This document shows, piece by piece, positions 45,840-55,034 of a DNA stretch of 64,000 bases. The stretch comes from Pseudomonadota bacterium (GTDB lineage: Bacteria; Pseudomonadota; Gammaproteobacteria; Burkholderiales; Ferrovaceae), in contig JAJZEH010000041.1 in NCBI GenBank assembly GCA_021805725.1, positions 1 to 64,000 on the forward strand. The letters run 5' to 3'. The notes under the pieces were generated by a model. The model was given only the letters and a program-made list of their open reading frames with translations. It ran no database searches and had not been told where the DNA came from. A program made the position numbers and the translations under genes. Every line of letters starts with the position of its first letter. The first letter of the stretch is position 1.

Positions 45840-47579
45840 TCACTTTCCTTGCCTCGACATCGTAAGCTCTTGAAGTAATTGCTTTTCTTCTCCCGTAAGC
45901 ACCTGGGCTCTGGCGCGTGCCAGCAAAGCATCGATCGTCCGGGTCCGGGCCACCCGATTCAAACGTGCCAACCCTTCCTGAAACAACAGGGTCAACTGAT
46001 CCGTTGGACTGGATTCTATGGCAGGAAATTCCCTGCGCAACGCTTCCTGAATGAACGGTTCCTCGGGTTGTCCCCGAAAGTGCTCCAGGATGACGGCCAG
46101 ATTGACGGTCCCTTCGTGATGTCGAACAAAGTCTGCCACCGCCAGGAGTGCCTGCTCATCGGGCAGTACCGCCTCGGCACCGGGTAACCCCTCTGTTTTC
46201 ACCAGTTCGGGCTGGTGCAGCAAGCAGGCAAGGAGGCGTGCAGCCAGCGAGCTGGGTGCCGAGCGCTGCACGCGTCGTGCAGGAGCCGCCGGCACGGCAA
46301 CAGGTGCCTTACCCATCAAAGTCTCCACATCCTGGCGTTCCACCTGGGCCAGAGCGGCAATCCGGCTACGCAACAGCAGCGATAGGGCCGGTGCCGTAAT
46401 TTGCGCAAGGCTGCCCTTGGCAGCCTGCAGAAACTGCGCGCGCCCCTCGGTCCGGGTCATGTCCACGCCACGGACCAGCGTCTCCAGCAAAAATTCCGAA
46501 AGCGGGGTAGCCTTGGACAGCAAAAGTTCGAAAGCCTCGCGCCCGTGTTGCCGTACATAACTGTCCGGATCTTCCGCTTCGGGCAAAAACAGGAACGCAA
46601 CCTGTTTGCCATCCACCAGATGTGGCAGGGCGATTTCCATGGCACGCTGCGCCGCATTGCGTCCAGCCGGGTCACCATCAAAAGCAAAAATGACCTGGTC
46701 TGCCATGCGCAACAGCTTTTGCACATGCACGGCCGAGGTTGCGGTACCCAATGTTGCCACGGCGTATTCAACACCGGCCTGCGCCAAGGCCACCACGTCC
46801 ATGTAGCCTTCCACCACAATGACGCGGTGCTGATCCCGAATGGCGCGACGCGCCTGGGTCAGACCATACAATTCCCGGCCTTTTTCAAACAGTGGCGTTT
46901 CGGGCGAGTTGAGATATTTGGGTTCGCCCACACCGATGACCCGCCCGCCAAAACCGATGACTTCGCCCCTGCTGTCCAGAATCGGGAACATCACGCGCCC
47001 CCGGAAGCGGTCATAGCGCTTGCCCTCGTCGCCTTCGATGACGAGCCCCGCATCCACCAATTGGCGCGAATCATAGTCCGGAAACGCGGCGGCAAGACTG
47101 CGCCAGCCCTCAGGGGCATAACCCAGGCCAAAACGCGCTGCAATGGCACCGGTGAGACCACGGCGCTTGAGATACTGGATGGCGGGTTCGGAAACCTTGA
47201 GTTGTGCCCGATAAAAAGCGGCAGCACGCTGCAATACTTCCCCCAGATCCAGGCGCGCCTCGGTGCGCGCAACATGTGCGGGGTTGTGTTCCACGGGGAC
47301 TTCCAGCCCCACCTGATGTGCCAACTCATGGACGGCATCGACAAAATTGGCGCCGGTATATTCCATGACGAATCCCAGGGCGGTGCCGCTGGCGCCGCAA
47401 CCAAAGCAATAGTAAAACTGCTTGGCCGGATTAACCGAGAAAGAAGGGGTTTTTTCCGAGTGAAAGGGACAACGGGCCACAAAATTGGAACCCGTCTTCT
47501 TGAGCGGAACATAGCGCTCGACGGTGTCGACGATATCGACCCGGCCAAGCAGTGTCTGAATGAAATCGCGTGGAATCAT
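45840..47579 (-). CDS. dnaG: DNA primase
   Basis: DnaG makes RNA primers at the replication fork. The 579-residue protein has the N-terminal zinc site (C37, H40, C58, C61), the basic core ending in SPETPLFEKGRELYGL, the TOPRIM segment VIVVEGYMDVVALAQAG with later FDGDPAGRNAAQRAM, and a C-terminal helicase-binding region. All catalytic acidic residues are visible. It is the third gene of the rpsU-yqeY-dnaG-rpoD unit. Confidence 0.97.
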   Translation of the reverse strand: MIPRDFIQTLLGRVDIVDTVERYVPLKKTGSNFVARCPFHSEKTPSFSVNPAKQFYYCFGCGASGTALGFVMEYTGANFVDAVHELAHQVGLEVPVEHNPAHVARTEARLDLGEVLQRAAAFYRAQLKVSEPAIQYLKRRGLTGAIAARFGLGYAPEGWRSLAAAFPDYDSRQLVDAGLVIEGDEGKRYDRFRGRVMFPILDSRGEVIGFGGRVIGVGEPKYLNSPETPLFEKGRELYGLTQARRAIRDQHRVIVVEGYMDVVALAQAGVEYAVATLGTATSAVHVQKLLRMADQVIFAFDGDPAGRNAAQRAMEIALPHLVDGKQVAFLFLPEAEDPDSYVRQHGREAFELLLSKATPLSEFLLETLVRGVDMTRTEGRAQFLQAAKGSLAQITAPALSLLLRSRIAALAQVERQDVETLMGKAPVAVPAAPARRVQRSAPSSLAARLLACLLHQPELVKTEGLPGAEAVLPDEQALLAVADFVRHHEGTVNLAVILEHFRGQPEEPFIQEALRREFPAIESSPTDQLTLLFQEGLARLNRVARTRTIDALLARARAQVLTGEEKQLLQELTMSRQGK

Positions 47580-47636
47580 CCGCCCGTGTCAAATTTGAGA
47601 AGTCCCCGCAGGGACTCAATCCGCCTGGAGAAGCGC

Positions 47637-48086
47637 CTAGCGCGTTCCCAGACGGGCCTTGACCAGACCCGAGACCTGCCCCATGTCCGCACGGCCAGCC
47701 AGCTGTGGTTTGACGAGAGCCATCACTTTTGCCATATCCTGCATCCCGGCGGCACCGGAATCCTGGATGGCCTGTTCGACGATGGCCGTCACTGCCTCGA
47801 CAGATAATGCCTGAGGCATGTACTGCTGCAATACCGTGACTTCAAAGTGTTCTTGCTGGGCCAGATCCTGCCGACCCGCTGCTTCAAACTGCGCAATGGA
47901 ATCCTTGCGCTGTTTGAGCATTTTGTCCAGGATGACCAGCACGGCAGCGTCATCCAGTTCAATGCGTTCATCCACTTCTTTTTGCTTGAGCGCCGCCAAA
48001 ATGAGCCGAATGGCATTGAGGCGCCCGGTTTCGCGGGCGCGCATGGCAGACTTCATGTCTTCAGTGATGCGTGCTTTCAGATTCAT
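47637..48086 (-). CDS. yqeY: GatB/YqeY domain protein
   Basis: A 149-residue cytoplasmic protein resembling the tail domain of GatB that binds tRNA. It shows MKSAMRARETGRLNAIRLILAALK, RKDSIAQFEAAGRQDLAQQE and the C-terminal block AGMQDMAKVMALVKPQLAGRAD. Its function is not settled; a tRNA-related role is inferred from the family. The position between rpsU and dnaG is normal in betaproteobacteria. Confidence 0.95.
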   Translation of the reverse strand: MNLKARITEDMKSAMRARETGRLNAIRLILAALKQKEVDERIELDDAAVLVILDKMLKQRKDSIAQFEAAGRQDLAQQEHFEVTVLQQYMPQALSVEAVTAIVEQAIQDSGAAGMQDMAKVMALVKPQLAGRADMGQVSGLVKARLGTR

Positions 48087-48129
48087 GTGCCAAGGAAAGC
48101 GTCAGCGCTCCCAGCGTCCATGTCAGAAA

Positions 48130-48342
48130 TCAATACAACTTGGGCGGCAGCATCTGGCTGCGCAGACGCTTGTAACGACGCTTGATGGCCGCGGCCAGCT
48201 TGCGCTTACGTTCGGCGGTAGGCTTTTCATAGAACTCGCGAGCACGGAGCTCGGTCAGCAAGCCGGTTTTTTCCACTGCACGCTTGAAGCGGCGCAGGGC
48301 GACGTCAAAAGGCTCGTTTTCTTTTACGCGGATGTTTGGCAT
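48130..48342 (-). CDS. rpsU: 30S ribosomal protein S21
   Basis: A 70-residue, very basic protein: [20 protein letters not shown], then the Arg-rich C-terminal helix [19 protein letters not shown]. This is bS21, which helps mRNA selection during initiation. It is the first gene of the macromolecular-synthesis operon with yqeY, dnaG and rpoD, and has a good sigma-70 promoter upstream. Confidence 0.98.
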   Translation of the reverse strand: MPNIRVKENEPFDVALRRFKRAVEKTGLLTELRAREFYEKPTAERKRKLAAAIKRRYKRLRSQMLPPKLY

Positions 48343-48386
48343 TCAAACCTCTAAATCGACAACAGGGTCGTTCGGAAAAGTCGTGG

Positions 48387-48416
48387 ATTATAGCAGGAAC
48401 TCTGTCCATTTGTCAC
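48387..48416 (-). promoter_or_regulatory. Sigma-70 promoter of the rpsU-yqeY-dnaG-rpoD operon
   Basis: On the minus strand, GTGACA (5 of 6) and TATAAT (6 of 6) are 18 bases apart. The start point would be near 48380, about 38 bases before rpsU. It is back to back with the tsaD promoter. Confidence 0.75.
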
Positions 48417-48421
48417 TGGGC

Positions 48422-48430
48422 TGTTAGAAT
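48422..48430 (+). promoter_or_regulatory. Extended -10 promoter of tsaD
   Basis: TGTTAGAAT forms an extended -10 (TG-N-TAGAAT) 30 bases before the tsaD ATG. A GAGGAG follows as ribosome binding site. The -35 region is poor, as expected for an extended -10 promoter. Confidence 0.55.
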
Positions 48431-48460
48431 GATCTCCCCCTGACCGAGGAGCCTCCGAGA

Positions 48461-49480
48461 ATGCTGGTATTGGGCATCGAATCATCCTGCGACGAGACGG
48501 GTGTCGCGCTCTACGACACCCGCGACGGGCTCCTTGCCGATGCCCTGCATTCCCAGATTGCCCTGCACGAGGCCTATGGCGGCGTGGTACCCGAACTGGC
48601 CTCGCGCGACCACATACGACGGGTGGTCCCACTGATCCGGCAAACTTTGCGACAAGCCAACAAAACGCTGGCTGATCTCGATGCCGTGGCCTATACCGCC
48701 GGCCCGGGGCTTGCTGGCGCCTTGCTGGTGGGCGCTTCGGTGGCCGAATCCCTGGCCCTGGCTCTCAAAATTCCGGCCGTGGGCGTGCATCACCTGGAGG
48801 GACACCTGCTCTCCCCGCTTCTGGGGGATCCGCCACCCGCCTTTCCCTTCGTGGCCTTGCTGGTTTCGGGTGGACATAGCCAGTTCATGGCAGTGCGCGA
48901 CGTGGGGCAGTACGAATTGCTGGGAGAAACGGTGGATGACGCCGCTGGAGAAGCCTTTGACAAGACCGCGCAGCTGCTGGGACTGTCCTATCCCGGCGGC
49001 CCCGCCCTGGCCCGCCTCGCCGAAACCGGCAACCCCCAGCGCTTTGCCCTGCCGCGGCCCATGATGCTAAGCGGCGACCTCAATCTGAGCTTCAGCGGCT
49101 TGAAAACCGCCGTTTCAATGCTGGTGAAGGCCCATCAGCCGGAGGATTATCCCGACATCGCCGCAAGTTTTGAGGCTGCGGTAGTGGATGTGCTGTGCCA
49201 CAAGGCACGGCAGGCCCTGGCGCACACCGGCATGAGGCAGCTGGTCGTGGCCGGGGGGGTGGGTGCCAACCGTCGCCTGCGCGCAGCCCTCTCGGCACAA
49301 CTGGAAAAGCAGGGGGACGAGGTGGCCTTTCCACCGCTACGCCTGTGCACTGACAACGGCGCCATGATCGCCTACGCGGGGGCCTTGCACCTGCAACGGC
49401 AAGCCACACTGGCAGCCCCGGGCGGAACGTTTGCCATCCATCCACGCTGGAATCTGCAGGAATACGCCAAGGCCTTATAA
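48461..49480 (+). CDS. tsaD: tRNA N6-adenosine threonylcarbamoyltransferase TsaD
   Basis: TsaD transfers the threonylcarbamoyl group to A37 of ANN-decoding tRNAs together with TsaB/E. The 339-residue ASKHA-fold protein has [16 protein letters not shown], the metal-binding [12 protein letters not shown] histidines, LVSGGHSQF, and [14 protein letters not shown] with later [12 protein letters not shown]. Start and length match the E. coli enzyme. Its divergence from rpsU is the conserved arrangement. Confidence 0.98.
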   Translation: MLVLGIESSCDETGVALYDTRDGLLADALHSQIALHEAYGGVVPELASRDHIRRVVPLIRQTLRQANKTLADLDAVAYTAGPGLAGALLVGASVAESLALALKIPAVGVHHLEGHLLSPLLGDPPPAFPFVALLVSGGHSQFMAVRDVGQYELLGETVDDAAGEAFDKTAQLLGLSYPGGPALARLAETGNPQRFALPRPMMLSGDLNLSFSGLKTAVSMLVKAHQPEDYPDIAASFEAAVVDVLCHKARQALAHTGMRQLVVAGGVGANRRLRAALSAQLEKQGDEVAFPPLRLCTDNGAMIAYAGALHLQRQATLAAPGGTFAIHPRWNLQEYAKAL

Positions 49481-49486
49481 CTGGAC

Positions 49487-50257
49487 CTAGGCGGCCCGGT
49501 GTACGGCAGCGCTGTCGCCGCAGGCCTTGCAACATGGATCGCGCGGCAGGCGAATCTGCTGCCATTCCATGGAAAGCGCATTCAGAATCAAAAGCCGGCC
49601 GGCCAGTGACTGTCCCATGCCCACCAACAGCTTGAGCGCCTCGGCCGCCTGGGTGGCCCCCACAATGCCCACCAGCGGCGAAAACACACCCATGACCGCG
49701 CAGCGAACTTCCTCGTCCACGGCGTTTTCAGGATACAGGCATTCATAGCAGGGGCTGTCCGCAGCACGCGGATCAAACACGGCAATCTGGGCATCGAAAC
49801 GGATGGCCGCTCCGGATACCAATGGTTTGAGATGCAAGACGCAGGCCCGGTTGACAGCGTGGCGCGTGGCAAAATTGTCGCTGCAATCCAGCACCACATC
49901 AGCCAGGGCAACCTGGTTGGACAAGGCCTCTCCGGACAGGCGCTCTGCGAGCGTCACCACCTCCACATCGGGGTTGATGGCCAGCAGGGATTCACGTGTG
50001 GCCAGGGCCTTGTTGCGCCCCAGATCTGACATGCGCAGCGCAATCTGGCGCTGCAGATTGGTCAGGTCCACCGTATCCCCATCGCACAGTGTGATGCGCC
50101 CCACGCCGCTGGCAGCCAGGTAGAGCGACGCCGAAGAACCCAGCCCACCTGCCCCGATCAGGAGCACGCGGGCTTTGCGGATTTTTTCCTGCCCTTCCAC
50201 ACCGAGCTCGTCGAGCAGGATGTGACGGCTATAGCGCAACAGTTCGATATCGTCCAT
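49487..50257 (-). CDS. moeB: MoeB/ThiF-family adenylyltransferase
   Basis: A 256-residue E1-like enzyme that adenylates the C-terminus of a sulfur-carrier protein (MoaD or ThiS). It shows RYSRHILLDELGVEGQEKI at the start, nucleotide-binding GAGGLGSSASLYLAASGVG, LQRQIALRMSDLG, DCSDNFATRHAVNRAC, the putative catalytic-loop Cys in VRCAVMGVFSPLVGIVG, and two zinc Cys pairs (CYEC, CKAC). Whether it serves molybdopterin, thiamine or both cannot be told. It lies 9 bases behind ctpA on the same strand. Confidence 0.92.
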   Translation of the reverse strand: MDDIELLRYSRHILLDELGVEGQEKIRKARVLLIGAGGLGSSASLYLAASGVGRITLCDGDTVDLTNLQRQIALRMSDLGRNKALATRESLLAINPDVEVVTLAERLSGEALSNQVALADVVLDCSDNFATRHAVNRACVLHLKPLVSGAAIRFDAQIAVFDPRAADSPCYECLYPENAVDEEVRCAVMGVFSPLVGIVGATQAAEALKLLVGMGQSLAGRLLILNALSMEWQQIRLPRDPCCKACGDSAAVHRAA

Positions 50258-50266
50258 AAGCCTTGC

Positions 50267-51682
50267 TCAGTTGGCCTTGGGCTGCTTCCCTTTGAGGTAG
50301 GCAATGGCCTGATCCAGCTGGTAGTCGGGCTTTTCCTTGCCATCCTCCAGCTTGGCCGGGGGCTTGTGCGCAGGCGCAGGCTTGGCTGCTGCCTCCTGAC
50401 CCGCTGCGGAAGCAGCGGGCTTGGCCGCCGGTTTTGCCGCTTCAATCTTCTTGTCCGTGGGGTTGGAGAGATGGCCTTCCAGATCCGCTTCTCGAATGCC
50501 CAGCATGGACTCTACGGCATCGGCATCCTCCTGCACCACCACATCAGGCACGATCCCCTTGGCCTGGATGGAGCGGCCGTTGGGCGTAAAGTAGCGCGCT
50601 GTCGTCAGCTTCAGTGCCGTGTTGTTGGACAGCGGCAGGATGGTCTGAACCGAGCCTTTGCCAAAAGTCTGGACACCCATGATGGTGGCCCGATGGTGGT
50701 CCTGCAAGGCACCGGCGACAATTTCGGAGGCCGAAGCTGAACCACCATTGACCAGCACCACCATCGGCACCTTCTTCGCCAGCGCAGGCAACGCGGCGGC
50801 ATAATCGGTGTCGGCCGGACCGCGCAAATAGTTCTCCGGGCTTGCGGTCAAGCGCATCTTGGCGTCGGGAACACGGCCTTCCGTATAGACCACCAGCGCA
50901 TCCCGCGGCAGGAATGATGCAGAAACGCCCACGGCCGCGTTCAGCAGGCCGCCCGGATCGTTGCGCAGATCAAGCACCAACCCCTTGATGGCACCGTTGT
51001 TATCCTTGTAAAACTTTTCGATGGCCGCGGCCAGGTCTTCGCCGGTGTGCTCCTGGAACTGGCTGACGCGAATCGAGGCGTAACCAGGCTCAATTTCCTT
51101 GAGCTTCACACTCTTCATCTTGATGATGGCACGCGTCAACGTGACCACCAGTGGCTTGGGCTCATTCTTGCGCAACAAGGTCAGGGTAATCTGCGTATCG
51201 GGTTTGCCACGCATGCGCTTGACCGCGTCATTGAGCGTCATGCCTTTGACCGCTGCATCATCAAGCTTGATGATGAGGTCGCCTGGTTTGATACCGGCAC
51301 GCGCCGCCGGGGTGTCATCGATGGGGGAGACCACCCTGACCAGGCCGTCCTCCATGCTCACTTCGATGCCCAGCCCGCCAAATTCGCCCTGCGTCCCAGC
51401 CTGCAATTCCTTGTAGGCATCCTGATCCAGATAAGCGGAATGCGGATCGAGGCCCGCCACCATGCCCGTAATGGCTTCCTTGATGAGTTTCTTGTCGTCC
51501 ACTGGCTCGACGTAGTCGGTCTTGATGCGCCCGAATACTTCGCTGAAGGTGCGCAATTCCTCAATGGGCAACGGCGCCGGCGCCTGTGGACGCTCTGCCA
51601 CGGCAGAAAAATTGAGTGTGAGGGCAAAGCCGATGATCGCCCCCATCACCACCAGACCCACTTTTTTCAGTTGCCCACCCAT
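50267..51682 (-). CDS. ctpA: Carboxy-terminal processing peptidase (S41 family)
   Basis: A 471-residue periplasmic serine protease with an N-terminal signal/anchor (VVMGAIIGFALTLNFSAVA), a PDZ domain (about 100-175, GGLGIEVSM to VKRMRGK), and the S41 catalytic domain. The catalytic Ser is in GGSASASE (S317) and the general-base Lys in FGKGSVQTI (K342). The C-terminus is a Lys/Ala/Pro-rich tail. It is followed by moeB and preceded by envC and gpmA, an operon order common in proteobacteria and linked to cell-wall enzyme control. Confidence 0.96.
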   Translation of the reverse strand: MGGQLKKVGLVVMGAIIGFALTLNFSAVAERPQAPAPLPIEELRTFSEVFGRIKTDYVEPVDDKKLIKEAITGMVAGLDPHSAYLDQDAYKELQAGTQGEFGGLGIEVSMEDGLVRVVSPIDDTPAARAGIKPGDLIIKLDDAAVKGMTLNDAVKRMRGKPDTQITLTLLRKNEPKPLVVTLTRAIIKMKSVKLKEIEPGYASIRVSQFQEHTGEDLAAAIEKFYKDNNGAIKGLVLDLRNDPGGLLNAAVGVSASFLPRDALVVYTEGRVPDAKMRLTASPENYLRGPADTDYAAALPALAKKVPMVVLVNGGSASASEIVAGALQDHHRATIMGVQTFGKGSVQTILPLSNNTALKLTTARYFTPNGRSIQAKGIVPDVVVQEDADAVESMLGIREADLEGHLSNPTDKKIEAAKPAAKPAASAAGQEAAAKPAPAHKPPAKLEDGKEKPDYQLDQAIAYLKGKQPKAN

Positions 51683-51705
51683 CCCGAATATCCTTCTGTT
51701 GATTC

Positions 51706-52935
51706 CTATGGCCGACCCACCCAGCTCATGGGGTCGAACGGTTTACTTTGATAACGAAGCTCGAAGTATAGCCCTGATTCACTATTTCCACCGGTGCTTC
51801 CTGCCGTGGCCACCGTTGCACCACCCTGAACGACGTCACCCACCTGAGCAAACAGGCTTTGTGCCCCGCCATACAGGCTCATGTAGCTGCCGCCGTGATC
51901 GATGATGAGCAGGTTGCCAAATCCGCGCAACCAATCCGAAAAAACCACCCGGCCTGAGGCCACTGCCTTGACTTCGCGCCCTTCCGGGGCCCGGATAAAC
52001 AACCCGCGCCAGCTCAAGCCGGTATCTGAACGTGGACTCCCGAAACGGTTGATCAGTTCCCCGGCCATCGGAAGGCGCAAGTGACCCTTCATGCGGGCAA
52101 AGCCCTCACTGTCGTAACCGGGTTCGGGCACCTTGTCGATCATGGCCACGGCAGGCGGTGGAACGGAACTGCCGGCAATCGGCTTTTCTGCATTCTTCTT
52201 ATTTTGCCGGGCCCGGCGATCCTGCTCGCGCCGCGCCAACATGCGGGCAATGTCTTCCACCAGCCTGGTCAGGCGCTTCTCGTCCTTCTGCAAGGATTCC
52301 AGGCTGCGCTTTTGCTTCTTCATCTTGTTGGAAAGGCTTGCCACCACTCTGGCACGCGCATCGTTCTCCGCCTGCAGGCGCTTGCGTTGTGCCGCTTGCT
52401 GCGCCTGAACTGCGGCGAGCTGTTTTAGCTTCTGTTCGCGAGCCGTGGTGACCTGCGCCAGGGCCTGCAGGTTGTTGCGCAGGGCGTGCATGGTTTGGGC
52501 CTGGGATTGCGCCAGGATTTCAAGATATTCCATTTGGCGCGCAATATCGTCGGGATCTTCGCCGGACAGCAGCAACGGAACCACGTCGGGAACGCCCTGT
52601 TCGTAGCGCTGCTTGAGCAGCCGCGCCAGCGCACCCTGGCTTTGGCCGATTTCTTCGCGGGTATGAGTGGAACGCTGGTGGAGGTTATCGAGTTCGGTTT
52701 GTAGCGCACGCTGCTGCAACTCCAGGTCATGCAGGGTGCGATTGGTTTCGCTGATGGCGCGCTCGGATTTGCGTAGCGCATCCACTGCCTCATTTTTGGA
52801 GCCCTCGGTTGCAGAAAGATCCTGTTGCAACTGGTGAATCCGGCCACGCAGGTCCTCCAGGTCATTGGCAGGGCCTGCAAAGGCGGTGATGCTGCATAAA
52901 CCGAGCAAAAGACCAAAGGGTAAGAAGCGTGCCAC
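51706..52935 (-). CDS. envC: Murein hydrolase activator EnvC (degenerate LytM/M23)
   Basis: A 409-residue exported coiled-coil protein with a signal peptide (PFGLLLGLCSITAFA), long coiled coils (about 25-250) rich in Gln, Glu, Lys and Arg, and a C-terminal LytM domain. The usual zinc ligands H-x3-D and H-x-H are lost (GLSWRGLFI; LYFELRYQ), as in EnvC, which activates amidases AmiA/B at division rather than cutting murein. The start codon is GTG at 52935. It lies 9 bases behind gpmA and 23 bases before ctpA. Confidence 0.95.
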   Translation of the reverse strand: MARFLPFGLLLGLCSITAFAGPANDLEDLRGRIHQLQQDLSATEGSKNEAVDALRKSERAISETNRTLHDLELQQRALQTELDNLHQRSTHTREEIGQSQGALARLLKQRYEQGVPDVVPLLLSGEDPDDIARQMEYLEILAQSQAQTMHALRNNLQALAQVTTAREQKLKQLAAVQAQQAAQRKRLQAENDARARVVASLSNKMKKQKRSLESLQKDEKRLTRLVEDIARMLARREQDRRARQNKKNAEKPIAGSSVPPPAVAMIDKVPEPGYDSEGFARMKGHLRLPMAGELINRFGSPRSDTGLSWRGLFIRAPEGREVKAVASGRVVFSDWLRGFGNLLIIDHGGSYMSLYGGAQSLFAQVGDVVQGGATVATAGSTGGNSESGLYFELRYQSKPFDPMSWVGRP

Positions 52936-52944
52936 CTAGGCGAC

Positions 52945-53703
52945 TCAGGACTCGATTCGGCCCTGATTGGCGACGGCTTCGGTCATCCGGGCAATTTCGT
53001 CGGGATCCCCCAGGTAATAGCTGTTGAGGGCGCGCAGGTCTTCGTCGAGCTCGTACACCATGGGCATGCCGGTAGGAATGTTGACGCCCACGATGGCATC
53101 GTCGGGGATGTTGCCCAGATACTTGACCAGGGCACGCAACGAGTTGCCGTGCGCCACGATCAACACCTGGCGTCCGTCCCGCACGGCGGGCGCAATGACG
53201 TTTGTCCAGTAGGGAATGACCCGATCCACGGTGTCCTTGAGGCTTTCGCCACGCGGAAATTCGGTGGCAGTCAGATGGCGGTAGCGCGGATCGGCAATCT
53301 CGCAGCGTGGATCGTCCAGGGCAAGCAACGGAGGGGCAATGTCATAACTGCGACGCCACTGGTATACCTGGGCCTCGCCATAACGCGCTGAGGTTTCAAC
53401 CTTGTTGTGCCCCTGCAAGTCGCCGTAATGGCGTTCGTTGAGGTGCCAGTCCGACACCACCGGAACCCACATTCGATTCATGGTTTCAAGTCCCAGCCAG
53501 AGGGTCTTGATGGCGCGCTGCAAGACCGATGTGAATGCGAGGTCAATCTCGAATCCGGAAGATGCCAGCAGCTTTCCTGCGGCGATGGCCTCCTGTTTGC
53601 CACGCTCAGTCAAGCCGATGTCGACCCAACCCGTGAACCGGTTTTGTTCGTTCCAGAGGCTCTGACCGTGGCGAAGCAGCACAATTTTCTTCATGGGGGC
53701 CAT
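52945..53703 (-). CDS. gpmA: 2,3-bisphosphoglycerate-dependent phosphoglycerate mutase
   Basis: A 252-residue glycolytic enzyme that interconverts 3- and 2-phosphoglycerate. It has the RHG motif [19 protein letters not shown] with the phosphohistidine, the [12 protein letters not shown] segment and the second catalytic His in [17 protein letters not shown]. Two in-frame ATGs, three codons apart (53703 and 53694), are both possible and neither has a clear Shine-Dalgarno. It is the first gene of gpmA-envC-ctpA-moeB. Confidence 0.97.
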   Translation of the reverse strand: MAPMKKIVLLRHGQSLWNEQNRFTGWVDIGLTERGKQEAIAAGKLLASSGFEIDLAFTSVLQRAIKTLWLGLETMNRMWVPVVSDWHLNERHYGDLQGHNKVETSARYGEAQVYQWRRSYDIAPPLLALDDPRCEIADPRYRHLTATEFPRGESLKDTVDRVIPYWTNVIAPAVRDGRQVLIVAHGNSLRALVKYLGNIPDDAIVGVNIPTGMPMVYELDEDLRALNSYYLGDPDEIARMTEAVANQGRIES

Positions 53704-53842
53704 TCGCTAACAATAAATAGAGGCATTTTAGCAAAGAAAACAGACTCGAGCGGCAAAGATGTATAAGACCCATCACATCATCTTCGAGGTCTGGCGCCAT
53801 GGTAGAATACAGGCCCTATTTTCGGTAGATGGAGTGCATCCT

Positions 53843-54265
53843 TTGGACTTTCTATTGCAACATCTTGGCCTCGTTGTCCTGGTCGTCGCCAGCGGTATCA
53901 TGCTGGCCTGGCCCGAAATCCAGAAACTCGCGGGACAACAGTCCTCCATCAGCACCCTCGAAGCCACCCAGCTCATCAACCAGAAGCATGCCATCATCAT
54001 CGATCTGCGTCGCGAAAAGGACTTCACCCTGGGCCACCTGCCCAATGCGCGGCATATTCCCGCAGATGAGCTGGTGACACGCTTTGACGAAATCTCCCGC
54101 TTCAAGTCGCGCCCGGCAATCCTGGTGAGTACGGGCCAGAACAGCGCCAAGGCCATCAAGGCCTTGAAGGAGCAGGGCTTCGCGGACGTGTTCGTATTGC
54201 AGGGGGGCGTCTCGGCCTGGATCGAGGCCAGCCTGCCCATCGAAACCACAAGCGGCAAGGCTTGA
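53843..54265 (+). CDS. Membrane-anchored rhodanese-like protein lacking the catalytic cysteine
   Basis: A 140-residue protein with an N-terminal helix (LGLVVLVVASGIMLAWPEI) and one rhodanese domain (IIIDLRREKDFTLGHLPNARHIP; ADVFVLQGGVSAWIEASLP). The active-site loop reads ILVSTGQNSAKA: the sulfur-accepting Cys is replaced, and the protein has no Cys at all, so it cannot be a sulfurtransferase of the usual kind. Start TTG at 53843 is inferred because GGAG lies 8 bases upstream and the helix begins right after it. It is followed by grxC and secB. Confidence 0.85.
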   Translation: MDFLLQHLGLVVLVVASGIMLAWPEIQKLAGQQSSISTLEATQLINQKHAIIIDLRREKDFTLGHLPNARHIPADELVTRFDEISRFKSRPAILVSTGQNSAKAIKALKEQGFADVFVLQGGVSAWIEASLPIETTSGKA

Positions 54266-54274
54266 GGACGACTC

Positions 54275-54550
54275 GTGGAACACAACATCACCATGTACAC
54301 CACCGGCGTATGCCCCTACTGCGTCATGGCCGAACGCTATCTGAAGGGCAAAGGGGTGGTTGCGCTGCACAAGATACGCGTGGATCTTGACCCTTCCCAG
54401 CGGGAGGCCATGATCCATCGCACCGGTCGGCGCACCGTGCCGCAAATTTTCATCAACGAAACCCATGTGGGAGGGTATGACGATCTGATCGCGCTCGACC
54501 GCGCGGGCGCCCTCGACCCCCTGCTCGCAAACCTAACCTCAGGACAATGA
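54275..54550 (+). CDS. grxC: Glutaredoxin 3
   Basis: A 91-residue class I glutaredoxin with the dithiol site CPYC (C13-C16), the TVP cis-proline (RTVPQIFINETHVGGYDDL) that binds glutathione, and the GG motif. It reduces disulfides with glutathione. A GTG start at 54275 has GAGGAC upstream. It sits between the rhodanese-like gene and secB, 4 bases from the latter, as in many proteobacteria. Confidence 0.94.
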   Translation: MEHNITMYTTGVCPYCVMAERYLKGKGVVALHKIRVDLDPSQREAMIHRTGRRTVPQIFINETHVGGYDDLIALDRAGALDPLLANLTSGQ

Positions 54551-54554
54551 CCCC

Positions 54555-55031
54555 ATGACCCAGGAAACACAAGTGGACAACAGCCCCGTTTTTGCCATCG
54601 AAAAAATCTACATCAAGGATGCCTCTCTGGAGATACCCCATGCGCCCCAGATTTTCCTGGAACGCGATACGCCAGAAATCTCGGTGCAATTGAACAATGG
54701 CAGTGAACCCGTCGAAAACGGCGTATTCCAGACCACGCTTTCGGTCACGGTTACAGCCACCCTGAAGGAAAAGACGATGTTTCTGGTGGAAGTGGTGGAG
54801 GCAGGCATTTTTCGCCTCATGAACATACCGGCCACCGACATGCCCTTTGTGCTGGAAGTGACCTGCCCCAACATCCTGTTCCCCTACGCGCGCGAAGCCA
54901 TCTCCAACCTCGTCACGCGCGCCGGGTTTCCCCCGGTCATGCTCAATCCGGTCAATTTTGAAGTCCTGCACCAGCAGCGTCTGCAACAGGCGGAAGCCCA
55001 GGCAGCACCTGCACCAGCGGTGTCGCAGTAA
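54555..55031 (+). CDS. secB: Protein-export chaperone SecB
   Basis: A 158-residue tetrameric chaperone that keeps preproteins unfolded and delivers them to SecA. It has FAIEKIYIKDASLEIPHAP, QTTLSVTVTATLKEKT, LVEVVEAGIFRLMNIP and LFPYAREAISNLVTRAGFP, all family blocks, with a Gln/Ala tail. The start is 4 bases from grxC and its stop 3 bases from gpsA, so the three are one operon. Confidence 0.97.
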   Translation: MTQETQVDNSPVFAIEKIYIKDASLEIPHAPQIFLERDTPEISVQLNNGSEPVENGVFQTTLSVTVTATLKEKTMFLVEVVEAGIFRLMNIPATDMPFVLEVTCPNILFPYAREAISNLVTRAGFPPVMLNPVNFEVLHQQRLQQAEAQAAPAPAVSQ

Positions 55032-55034
55032 CTC

